A DNA stretch of 6,362 nt. Source: an uncultured Collinsella sp. GTDB taxonomy: Bacteria > Actinomycetota > Coriobacteriia > Coriobacteriales > Coriobacteriaceae. The DNA is taken from the NCBI GenBank assembly GCA_900545875.1, contig URAQ01000102.1, forward strand, positions 1 through 6,362. The letters run 5' to 3'. How positions within the stretch are numbered: the first letter of the stretch is position 1; each line of letters begins with the position of its first letter. This document shows, in pieces, positions 1 through 5,618 of this stretch. The position numbers and the translations under genes are program-made. Below the pieces are notes generated by a model that was given only the letters and a program-made list of their open reading frames with translations, ran no database searches and had not been told where the DNA came from.

Positions 1-161
1 TTGCGCTCTTCCGCGGTTTGCGCGGCACGCTGCTTCGCGTATTCCTTAGGATTGGCGAGGTCTGCGTTCATGTCGAGCGTTTGCGCGGTTGCGTTGATTT
101 CGGCGGTCAGCGCGTCGATTTTGGCTGCGATGGCGTCGCCTTGGTCCTGCTGGTAGGCAAG
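1..161 (-). CDS. Fragment of an unidentified helical/coiled-coil protein, truncated at both ends
   Basis: I do not recognise this gene. The minus strand is open through the whole stretch (codons on plus positions 3k to 3k+2) and leaves the window at base 1, so the C-terminal part is missing. The product is rich in Ala, Asp, Glu, Gln, Lys and Thr. It contains a segment with hydrophobics spaced 4-3-4 (IAAKIDALTAEI), as in a coiled coil, followed by NPKEYAKQRAAQTAEER. The plus-strand reading of the same bases is rich in Cys, Gly, Val and Arg, as expected for the antisense of a real gene. No in-frame ATG, GTG or TTG exists on the minus strand between about base 72 and the in-frame stop near 636, so the 5' end is also missing. 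The only ATG (complement of 69-71) has no evident ribosome site. Its role is unknown. Confidence 0.45.
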
Positions 162-1199
162 ACCTTCAAGATCGGTGTCATCGGCCCTCTGACCGGCGCC
201 GCGGCAACCTATGGCGTTTCGGCCGAGAAGGGTGCCAAGCTCGCCGCCAAGGATTTCTCGACCAAGGACCTCAAGCTCTCGCTTAAGTCCGAGGATGACG
301 TCGCTGACGGCGAGAAGGCCATCAACGCCTTCAATACCCTGTGCGACTGGGGCATGCAGGCGCTCGTCGGCCCCGTCACGACTGGTGCCGCCGTCGCCGT
401 CTCGGGCGAGATTGCCGACGATATGCTCATGGTCACGCCCTCGGCCTCGTCTCTCGACGTCACCAAGGACAAGACCACGGTTTTCCAGGTTTGCTTCACC
501 GATCCCACCATGGGCGCCAGCGCCGCAAAGTTCTTGGCCGAGAAGTACGCGGATGCCAAGATCGCCCTGTTCTACAACTCCGGCGATACGTATAGCTCGG
601 GCGTTGCCGACGCTTTTGCCGAGCAGGCCAAGGCCTCAAAGCTCGACATCGTCGATACCGAGACCTTTAAGGACGACTCTTCCACGAGCTTTACCAACCA
701 GCTCACCAAGGCCAAGGAGGCCGGCGCCACGCTCGTCTTTGCGCCGATCTACTACACGCCGGCGTCCGTTTTGCTCAAGAACGCCAAGGACATGGGCTAC
801 GACATGATCCTCATGGGTACCGATGGCATGGACGGCCTGCTCTCTGTGGAAGGCTTCGATACCTCTCTTGCCGAGGGCGTACTGCTCATGACCCCGTTTT
901 CGGCTGACGATGAGAAGAATGCCGACTTCGTCAAGGCCTATAAGGATGCCTACGACGAGACGCCCAACCAGTTTGCCGCCGACGCTTACGATTGCGTCCA
1001 CGCCATCGCCGAGGCTATCGATAAGGCGGGGATTGACATTTCGGCCGATGGTGCCGAAATTGCCGACGATCTTGCCAAGGCCATGCGCAAGATCAAGATC
1101 GAGGGCCTGACAGGCGAGCTGACGTGGAATGACGAGGGCCAGGTCGAAAAGCCCGCCACAGCCTATGTGATTCAGGACGGCAAGTACATCGCCGCCTAA
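162..1199 (+). CDS. livJ: BCAA ABC transporter substrate-binding protein, copy 1, 5'-truncated (LivJ-like)
   Basis: This is a periplasmic-binding-fold protein of the Leu/Ile/Val-binding (LivJ/LivK) family. It would bind a branched-chain or related amino acid outside the membrane and pass it to LivHM. The mature domain starts at FKIGVIGPLTG. It continues through the Tyr of TYG (the ligand-site Tyr/Trp position of the family), VGPVTTG and TPSASS (the loop that holds the ligand backbone), IYYTPAS, and GTDGMDG (the acidic residue that binds the ligand amino group), to the C-terminal LTGELTWNDEGQV and AYVIQDGKY. It is about 70% identical by eye to the complete copy downstream. The frame stays open upstream to a TTG at 18, but those 48 codons encode no signal peptide, no lipobox Cys and no sensible N-terminus, and they lack a ribosome site. 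I therefore treat the gene as truncated near base 162. Unless export is supplied otherwise, the product would not reach the cell surface. The gene is followed by its own intergenic region, so it is probably a separate transcription unit. Confidence 0.85.
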   Translation, partial: TFKIGVIGPLTGAAATYGVSAEKGAKLAAKDFSTKDLKLSLKSEDDVADGEKAINAFNTLCDWGMQALVGPVTTGAAVAVSGEIADDMLMVTPSASSLDVTKDKTTVFQVCFTDPTMGASAAKFLAEKYADAKIALFYNSGDTYSSGVADAFAEQAKASKLDIVDTETFKDDSSTSFTNQLTKAKEAGATLVFAPIYYTPASVLLKNAKDMGYDMILMGTDGMDGLLSVEGFDTSLAEGVLLMTPFSADDEKNADFVKAYKDAYDETPNQFAADAYDCVHAIAEAIDKAGIDISADGAEIADDLAKAMRKIKIEGLTGELTWNDEGQVEKPATAYVIQDGKYIAA

Positions 1200-1266
1200 G
1201 TGCGCATAAAGCGCGACCGGTGAGGCCGTTTTATTCAGGGCAGGGACGCCTGTAACAGAACGGAAA

Positions 1267-1309
1267 CATTACTTTCACACAATAAAGTGGCATTACTGCA
1301 TAAAGTAAT
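1267..1309 (+). repeat. Paired 7-base direct repeats with an overlapping inverted repeat, possible operator
   Basis: CATTACT occurs at 1267-1273 and 1291-1297. ATAAAGT occurs at 1282-1288 and 1300-1306. The pattern is therefore CATTACT-N8-ATAAAGT-GG-CATTACT-N2-ATAAAGT. The outer ends also form a perfect inverted repeat, ATTACTTT (1268-1275) against AAAGTAAT (1302-1309). The cluster overlaps the best promoter-like hexamers, so a regulator binding here could control the operon. It does not match the CodY or Lrp consensus as I know them. Confidence 0.4.
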
Positions 1310-1403
1310 AGAAATACGCAGAATTATGGATAAATGAACAAATCCAAAGAAAAGTTGAAATAATCGCCACTTTCCTTAACTAAAGCGTCTACTATTTTGC
1401 GAA

Positions 1404-1417
1404 CGCCGAACACGGCG
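1404..1417 (+). promoter_or_regulatory. Small leader hairpin
   Basis: This is a perfect 5-bp stem, CGCCG (1404-1408) with CGGCG (1413-1417), closed by the loop AACA. It lies in the probable 5' untranslated leader of livJ copy 2, upstream of a second hairpin. It is short, so chance is possible in GC-rich DNA. Confidence 0.35.
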
Positions 1418-1428
1418 AAGGATGGCCT

Positions 1429-1449
1429 GTCGGGTAACCGAAACCCGAC
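1429..1449 (+). promoter_or_regulatory. Leader hairpin just upstream of the livJ2 ribosome site
   Basis: GTCGGGT (1429-1435) pairs perfectly with ACCCGAC (1443-1449) around the 7-base loop AACCGAA. The stem ends about 8 bases before the ribosome-binding sequence of livJ copy 2, and no U-tract follows. It is therefore more likely a 5' stability or translation-control element than a terminator. No known riboswitch class is recognised. Confidence 0.4.
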
Positions 1450-1456
1450 GAGATTT

Positions 1457-1466
1457 GAGAGGAGAG
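1457..1466 (+). promoter_or_regulatory. Ribosome-binding site of livJ copy 2
   Basis: The sequence GAGAGGAGAG contains AGGAG (1460-1464), six bases before the ATG at 1471. It favours that ATG over the in-frame ATG at 1507, which has no purine-rich site upstream. Confidence 0.75.
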
Positions 1467-1470
1467 CCGC

Positions 1471-2658
1471 ATGTCGAGCCTCACCGGTAAGTCATTGAAC
1501 CCTGTTATGAATCGCAGGAGCGTTATCGCGAGCGCAGCAGGTCTGGGGGCGATGTCCATTCTAGCTGGTTGCTCCTCCAACGGCGGCGACAGCGGTTCCG
1601 CTTCGGGCGACGCTTCGTTTAAGATCGGCACCATCGGCCCGCTGACCGGCGCCAACGCGTCCTACGGCAAGTCCGTTACCCAGGCTGTCGAGCTTGGCTG
1701 CAAGGATTTCTCGACCAAGGAGCTGCCGCTTGTCAGCAAGGCCGAGGACGACCAGGCCGATGGCGAGAAGGCCGTCAACGCCTTCAACACCCTGCTCGAC
1801 TGGGGCATGCAGGCCCTCGTCGGCCCGACCACCACGGGTGCGTCGGTTGCCGTTGCCGCAGAGTGTGGTAACGACCCCGAGACGTTCATGATCACCCCGT
1901 CCGCGTCCTCCGAGGACGTTACCAAGGGCAAGGATTGCGTCTTCCAGGTTTGCTTCACCGACCCCAACCAGGGTGTCAACGCTGCCAAGTTCCTGGCGCA
2001 GAAGTATGCGAACGAGAAGTTCGTGCTGTTCTATAACTCCGGCGACGCCTATTCTTCGGGCATCGCAGATTCTTTTAAGGCCCAGGCCGCTAAGTCTAAG
2101 CTTGAGATTGTCGACGAGGAGACCTTCAAGGACGACTCTGCTACGAGTTTTACCAACCAGCTGACCAAGGCAAAGCAGGCCGGCGCCACCATGATTTTTG
2201 CACCGATCTACTACACGCCCGCATCCGTCCTGCTCAAGAACGCCAAGGACATGGGCTACGACGTCAAGATGATGGGCTGCGACGGTATGGACGGTATCCT
2301 GGGCGTGGAAGGTTTCGACACCTCTCTGGCCGAGGGTCTGCTGCTCATGACCCCATTCTCCGCCGATGACGAGAAGAATGCCGACTTCGTTAACGCTTAC
2401 AAGGATAAGTACGGCGATACCCCCGACCAGTTTGCCGCCGACGCCTACGACGGCGTGCATGCGGTGGTCGAGGCCCTCAAGGAAGCCGGCCTGGGTGCCG
2501 ACGCCGACCCGACCGAGGTTGCCGAGAAGCTTCCCGAGGCTATGCGCAACATTACCGTTGACGGTCTGACTGGCAAGCTCTCCTGGAACGACAAGGGCCA
2601 GGTCCAGAAGGACCCGACGGCGTACGTCATTACCGACGGCAAGTACGTACAGGCCTAA
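1471..2658 (+). CDS. livJ: BCAA ABC transporter substrate-binding lipoprotein, copy 2 (LivJ-like)
   Basis: This is the complete binding protein of the operon: 395 residues as written, about 362 after processing. It captures a branched-chain or other hydrophobic amino acid at the outer face of the membrane for the LivHMGF importer. The N-terminus has a twin Arg (R15-R16 in NRRSVI), a hydrophobic stretch and the lipobox LAGC with lipidated Cys34, then a Ser/Gly/Asp linker. The mature fold starts at FKIGTIGPLTG (from residue 50). Family landmarks include the Tyr of SYG, VGPTTTG, TPSASS, IYYTPAS and GCDGMDG, ending in LTGKLSWNDKGQV and AYVITDGKY. The length is normal for the family. The closest relative visible is copy 1 just upstream. 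A Thr in copy 1 (GTDGMDG) is Cys here (GCDGMDG) beside the predicted ligand-binding Asp, so specificity may differ. The exact ligand cannot be read from sequence. livH follows after two hairpins. Confidence 0.93.
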   Translation: MSSLTGKSLNPVMNRRSVIASAAGLGAMSILAGCSSNGGDSGSASGDASFKIGTIGPLTGANASYGKSVTQAVELGCKDFSTKELPLVSKAEDDQADGEKAVNAFNTLLDWGMQALVGPTTTGASVAVAAECGNDPETFMITPSASSEDVTKGKDCVFQVCFTDPNQGVNAAKFLAQKYANEKFVLFYNSGDAYSSGIADSFKAQAAKSKLEIVDEETFKDDSATSFTNQLTKAKQAGATMIFAPIYYTPASVLLKNAKDMGYDVKMMGCDGMDGILGVEGFDTSLAEGLLLMTPFSADDEKNADFVNAYKDKYGDTPDQFAADAYDGVHAVVEALKEAGLGADADPTEVAEKLPEAMRNITVDGLTGKLSWNDKGQVQKDPTAYVITDGKYVQA

Positions 2659-2689
2659 TTGGCCGCCTTACATAGAGCGGTTTTGATCC

Positions 2690-2721
2690 CAAGCAGGGGA
2701 GGTTTTGGCCTTCCCTGCTTG
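2690..2721 (+). promoter_or_regulatory. Strong intercistronic hairpin between livJ2 and livH
   Basis: A 13-bp stem joins 2690-2702 (begins CAAGCAGG) to 2709-2721 (ends CCTGCTTG), with a single G-U pair and the loop TTTTGG. No run of T follows, so it does not look like a complete intrinsic terminator. Its place directly after the binding-protein gene fits a 3' stability barrier or partial terminator that raises livJ mRNA relative to livHMGF. That function is inferred. Confidence 0.55.
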
Positions 2722-2730
2722 CTTGGTATC

Positions 2731-2752
2731 TAGGGACGATGTAACGTCCCTG
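2731..2752 (+). promoter_or_regulatory. Second intercistronic hairpin upstream of livH
   Basis: AGGGACG (2732-2738) pairs perfectly with CGTCCCT (2745-2751) around the loop ATGTAA, and T2731-G2752 can add a wobble pair. It is followed by GTTTCAT, a weakly T-rich stretch, so partial termination is possible. It lies 29 bases before the livH ribosome site. Confidence 0.45.
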
Positions 2753-2781
2753 TTTCATACATTAACTGGAAACCTATTCGA

Positions 2782-2788
2782 AAGGGGG
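2782..2788 (+). promoter_or_regulatory. Ribosome-binding site deciding the livH start
   Basis: AAGGGGG matches AAGGAGG with one wobble-compatible change. It abuts the ATG at 2789 with no spacer but lies 9 bases before the ATG at 2798, so 2798 is the more plausible start. The same AAGGGGG form precedes livF. Confidence 0.6.
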
Positions 2789-2797
2789 ATGTGGAAC

Positions 2798-3679
2798 ATG
2801 ACGGTCTTTATCCAATACCTGGTCAACGGCCTGTCCATGGGCAGCGTCTACGCCATCATCGCGTTGGGCTACACCATGGTCTACGGTATCGCCAAGATGC
2901 TGAACTTCGCTCACGGCGACGTCATCATGGTCGGTGCCTATGTCTCGTTCTGCGCCACGTCGTATCTCGGCCTCCCGGGCTGGGCATCTGTAGTTCTCTC
3001 TTGCGTGGCCTGCACGGTTCTCGGTGTTCTCATTGAGGGTCTGGCCTATAAGCCGCTGCGCCAAGCAGGCCCGCTGGCCGTTCTGATCACGGCTATCGGC
3101 GTGTCTTACTTCCTGCAGAACGCCGCGCAGCTTCTGTGGGGCGCCACGCCCAAGAACTTCACTTCGCTCGTCACCTTCCAGGTGCCGGAGTTCTTGGCCA
3201 AGTTCAACGTAAGCGCCGTCTCGCTCGTCACCATCGTCGCCTGCCTGGTTATCATGGCCGGCCTGATGTTCTTTACAGGTAAGACCAAGATGGGCAAGGC
3301 CATGCGCGCCGTGTCCGAGGACAAGGCTGCCGCTCAGCTCATGGGCATCAACGTCAACCGCACCATTTCGATGACGTTTGCCATCGGCTCTGCCCTTGCC
3401 GCCATCGCCGGTGTGCTTCTGTGCTCCTACTCGCCGGTGCTGCAGCCCACGACGGGTGCTATGCCTGGCATCAAGGCCTTCGACGCCGCCGTCTTCGGTG
3501 GCATCGGCTCCATCCCCGGCGCTTTTGTCGGCGGCATTCTCATCGGCATCATCGAAGCGATGGCACAGGCTTACATTTCCACGAGCCTTGCCAACTCCAT
3601 CGTCTTTGGTGTTCTGATCATCGTCCTGCTCGTCAAGCCTGCCGGCCTCTTGGGCAAGTACGTCCCCGAGAAGGTGTAG
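2798..3679 (+). CDS. livH: BCAA ABC transporter permease LivH
   Basis: This is an integral membrane subunit that pairs with LivM to form the amino acid channel. From the start at 2798 it has 293 residues, close to the usual ~300 for LivH. Recognisable landmarks are NGLSMGSVYAIIALGYTMVYG (residues 10-30), the conserved LNFAHGD (35-41) and the cytoplasmic coupling stretch MRAVSEDKAAAQLMGI (169-184), where the ATPases dock. FDAAVFGGIGSIPGA (228-242) and KPAGLLG near the C-terminus are also typical. Most of the rest is hydrophobic helix. The frame is open upstream to 2705, but that extension runs through both intercistronic hairpins and is not LivH-like. The ATG at 2789 would add three residues and has poor ribosome-site spacing. 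The stop TAG is followed at once by livM. Confidence 0.94.
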   Translation: MTVFIQYLVNGLSMGSVYAIIALGYTMVYGIAKMLNFAHGDVIMVGAYVSFCATSYLGLPGWASVVLSCVACTVLGVLIEGLAYKPLRQAGPLAVLITAIGVSYFLQNAAQLLWGATPKNFTSLVTFQVPEFLAKFNVSAVSLVTIVACLVIMAGLMFFTGKTKMGKAMRAVSEDKAAAQLMGINVNRTISMTFAIGSALAAIAGVLLCSYSPVLQPTTGAMPGIKAFDAAVFGGIGSIPGAFVGGILIGIIEAMAQAYISTSLANSIVFGVLIIVLLVKPAGLLGKYVPEKV

Positions 3680-3688
3680 GTGAGCGTT

Positions 3689-4768
3689 ATGAAGTTTCTT
3701 AAAGACAAGCAGACGCGTCACGACTTTGTCACGTACGCCATGTGCCTTGTGGCGTTTGCCATCGTGTTCTTTATGCAGTCCAACCACATGATTCCGCGCA
3801 TGATCGCCGGTCAGCTGGTTCCCATCACGGCCTATATCGTCATGGCCATTTCCCTTAACCTCGTCGTCGGCATTGCGGGCGACTTGTCGCTGGGCCACGC
3901 GGGCTTTATGAGCGTCGGTGCCTATACGGGCATCGTCACTGCCGTCGCGCTGGAGAGCACCGTTCCGTCCGATCCGATGCGTCTGATCATCAGCATTGTG
4001 GTCGGCGCTATCGCCGCTGCCATCTTGGGCTTCTTGATCGGTATTCCGGTCCTGCGCCTGAGCGGCGACTATCTGGCCATCGTGACCCTCGCTTTTGGCG
4101 AGATTATCAAAGAGGTCGTCACCTGTCTCATTGTGGGCGTCGATTCCCGCGGCCTGCATGTGATCTTTAACATCACGGGTAACTCCACGATCGACGACCT
4201 GCACCTGCTCGAGGACGGCACCGCCATCATCAAGGGCGCGCAGGGCGCATCGGGCGTGTCGACCTATTCGACCTTCCTTGCCGGCGCAATCCTGGTTATG
4301 GTCGCGCTCGTGATTGTGCTCAACCTGGTTCGCAGCCGTACCGGTCGTGCCATTATTGCCGTGCGCGACAACAAGATCGCTGCCGAGTCTGTGGGCATCT
4401 CCGTCACCCAGTACCGCATGATCGCCTTCGTGGTTTCCGCTGCCCTCGCCGGTGCTGCCGGAGCTCTGTTCGGCGGTAACTTCTCGCAGCTTTCCGCTAC
4501 TAAGTTCGACTTCAATACGTCCATCCTCATTCTGGTGTTCGTGGTCCTGGGCGGCCTGGGCAACATGCGCGGCTCCGTTATCGCCGCGGCGCTGCTCACG
4601 GTGCTCCCCGAGCTGCTCCGTCAGTTCTCGGACTACCGCATGCTCATCTACGCCATCGTATTGATTCTGGTCATGGTCTTTACCAACAACCCACAGCTCA
4701 AGGCGTTCTTCGCACGCATTAAGGACCGCTTTGCTTCCAAGAAGGAGGTGGCAGCCGATGCCCAGTAA
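3689..4768 (+). CDS. livM: BCAA ABC transporter permease LivM
   Basis: This is the second channel subunit, 359 residues from the ATG at 3689. That is shorter than the enterobacterial LivM (about 425) but usual for other bacteria. A Lys/Arg-rich start is followed by helices. The signature ISLNLVVGIAGDLSLGHAGF lies at 54-73, LRLSGDYLAIVTLAFGEI at 122-139, the cytoplasmic coupling loop GRAIIAVRDNKIAAESVGI at 219-237, and VFVVLGGLGNMRGSVIAA at 283-300. Between about 150 and 192 there is a polar loop where many homologues carry a compact TGGxxG motif. GTG at 3680, directly after the livH stop, is an alternative start three codons upstream with AAGG five bases before it. The ATG at 3689 has AGGTGA (3678-3683) five bases before it, so the choice is close. 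The last codons contain the livG ribosome site. Confidence 0.93.
   Translation: MKFLKDKQTRHDFVTYAMCLVAFAIVFFMQSNHMIPRMIAGQLVPITAYIVMAISLNLVVGIAGDLSLGHAGFMSVGAYTGIVTAVALESTVPSDPMRLIISIVVGAIAAAILGFLIGIPVLRLSGDYLAIVTLAFGEIIKEVVTCLIVGVDSRGLHVIFNITGNSTIDDLHLLEDGTAIIKGAQGASGVSTYSTFLAGAILVMVALVIVLNLVRSRTGRAIIAVRDNKIAAESVGISVTQYRMIAFVVSAALAGAAGALFGGNFSQLSATKFDFNTSILILVFVVLGGLGNMRGSVIAAALLTVLPELLRQFSDYRMLIYAIVLILVMVFTNNPQLKAFFARIKDRFASKKEVAADAQ
4742..4750 (+). promoter_or_regulatory. Ribosome-binding site of livG inside the livM tail
   Basis: AAGGAGGTG is a full-length match to the anti-Shine-Dalgarno complement and ends 7 bases before the ATG at 4758. It encodes the livM Lys-Glu-Val codons at the same time. 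It fixes the livG start at 4758 rather than the upstream in-frame start at 4731. Confidence 0.8.
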
Positions 4769-5618
4769 GTTTGAGTTCAACAAGGGCAAGATGGTCCCGT
4801 ATCCTTCTGGCGCCATCGTTCCCGACCGCGACTTGGGCCAGCGCCCGGCGCTCGAGTGCATCCACCTGGGCATTGAATTCGGCGGCCTTAAGGCGGTAGA
4901 CGACTTTAGCCTAACCATCGGCAAGACCGAGATCGCCGGTCTCATCGGCCCCAACGGTGCCGGCAAGACCACGGTCTTCAACCTGCTCACCAAGGTGTAC
5001 CAGCCTACGCACGGCACCATCCTGCTCGACGGTGAGGACACTTCGGGCAAGTCGGTCTACCAGGTCAACCGCATGGGTATTGCCCGTACGTTCCAGAACA
5101 TCCGCCTGTTCAACACCATGACGGTGGAGGACAACGTTAAGGTCGGCCTGCACAACCAGGAGCGCTACTCCGGCTTTGAGGGCGTGCTGCGCCTGCCGAC
5201 GTATTGGAAGCACGAGAAGGCCGCCCACGAGCGCGCCATGGAGCTGCTGTCCATTTTTGACATGGAGCACCTGGCAAATGAACAGGCCGGCTCGCTTCCT
5301 TACGGCGCTCAGCGTCGTCTGGAAATCGTCCGCGCGCTTGCCACCAACCCCAAGCTGCTGCTGCTCGACGAGCCTGCCGCCGGCATGAACCCGTCCGAGA
5401 CCGCAGAGCTCATGGCGAACATCGTCAAGATCCGCGACACCTTCGGCATCGCCATCATGCTTATCGAGCACGACATGTCGCTCGTCATGAACATCTGCGA
5501 GGGCATCTGCGTGCTTAACTTTGGTAAGGTTATCGCCAAGGGCACGGCAGAGGAAATCCAGAACAACGACGCCGTTATCGAGGCATATCTGGGTAAGCAG
5601 GATAAGGGGGAGAACTAA
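4758..5618 (+). CDS. livG: BCAA ABC transporter ATP-binding protein LivG
   Basis: This cytoplasmic ATPase subunit dimerises with LivF and powers import through LivHM. It has 286 residues. All nucleotide-binding motifs are visible: Walker A GPNGAGKTT (64-72), Q-loop Gln113 in TFQN, family signature LPYGAQRRLEI (180-190, the LSGGQ counterpart), Walker B LLLLDEP with Asp204-Glu205, and switch His238 in IEHDM. The C-terminal FGKVIAKGTAEEI and EAYLG are typical of the LivG family. The start overlaps the end of livM by 11 bases and has a perfect ribosome site, implying translational coupling. The ABC domain proper begins near residue 31 (ALECIHLGIEFGG). The preceding ~30 residues (including VPYPSGAIVPDRDLGQRP) form an N-terminal extension not found in the short enterobacterial LivG. 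Confidence 0.95.
   Translation: MPSKFEFNKGKMVPYPSGAIVPDRDLGQRPALECIHLGIEFGGLKAVDDFSLTIGKTEIAGLIGPNGAGKTTVFNLLTKVYQPTHGTILLDGEDTSGKSVYQVNRMGIARTFQNIRLFNTMTVEDNVKVGLHNQERYSGFEGVLRLPTYWKHEKAAHERAMELLSIFDMEHLANEQAGSLPYGAQRRLEIVRALATNPKLLLLDEPAAGMNPSETAELMANIVKIRDTFGIAIMLIEHDMSLVMNICEGICVLNFGKVIAKGTAEEIQNNDAVIEAYLGKQDKGEN
5604..5610 (+). promoter_or_regulatory. Ribosome-binding site of livF inside the livG tail
   Basis: AAGGGGG ends 8 bases before the ATG at 5619 and lies in the last codons of livG. It supports the ATG that directly follows the livG TAA. Confidence 0.65.

Larger units (their letters stand above)
1200..1470 (+). promoter_or_regulatory. AT-rich promoter and leader region of the livJ2-livHMGF operon
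   Basis: These 271 bases contain no credible gene. The first 35 bases hold a GCGC-ATAAA-GCGC stem (1202-1214) and a 3-bp CGG/CCG stem followed by TTTTATT (1218-1235), at best a weak terminator for livJ copy 1. Bases 1260-1400 are much more AT-rich than the rest of the window and most likely hold the promoter. No textbook sigma-70 pair stands out. Candidates are TTCACA (1274-1279) with CATAAA (1299-1304) at a long 19-base spacing, TTGAAA (1355-1360) without a good -10, and TACTAT (1390-1395) without a good -35. A repeat cluster (1267-1309) and two leader hairpins (1404-1449) are listed separately. That this region drives the operon is inferred from composition and position. Confidence 0.55.

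Noticed and set aside
18..161. A 48-residue N-terminal extension of livJ copy 1 starting at TTG
   Set aside because: It has no ribosome site, no signal-peptide pattern and no lipobox Cys, and an unusual Cys/Gly/Val/Arg composition. The opposite strand of these bases looks far more protein-like.
1200..1235. An intrinsic terminator after livJ copy 1
   Set aside because: Only a 4-5 bp GCGC stem without a T-run and a 3-bp stem before TTTTATT are present. This is too weak to call confidently and is mentioned only within the intergenic entry.
1422..1490. A 22-codon leader ORF overlapping the livJ2 start
   Set aside because: It lacks a properly spaced ribosome site and is not enriched in Leu, Ile or Val codons, so an attenuator leader peptide is not supported.
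1561..2460. A 299-codon open frame on the minus strand inside livJ copy 2
   Set aside because: It is a shadow of the binding-protein gene. A similar antisense frame appears at the matching place in copy 1 (636-1001), as expected from shared codon use rather than a real gene.
2705..2797. An upstream start for livH at 2705
   Set aside because: The extra codons run through the two intercistronic hairpins and encode no LivH-like sequence. The AAGGGGG site at 2782-2788 supports the ATG at 2798.
2774..5050. A 758-codon open frame on the minus strand across livH, livM and livG
   Set aside because: It is antisense to three well-supported genes, its translation is the His/Asp/Gly/Gln-rich mix typical of antisense in GC-rich DNA, and it shows no recognisable domain. 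The genes on the plus strand have full family motifs.
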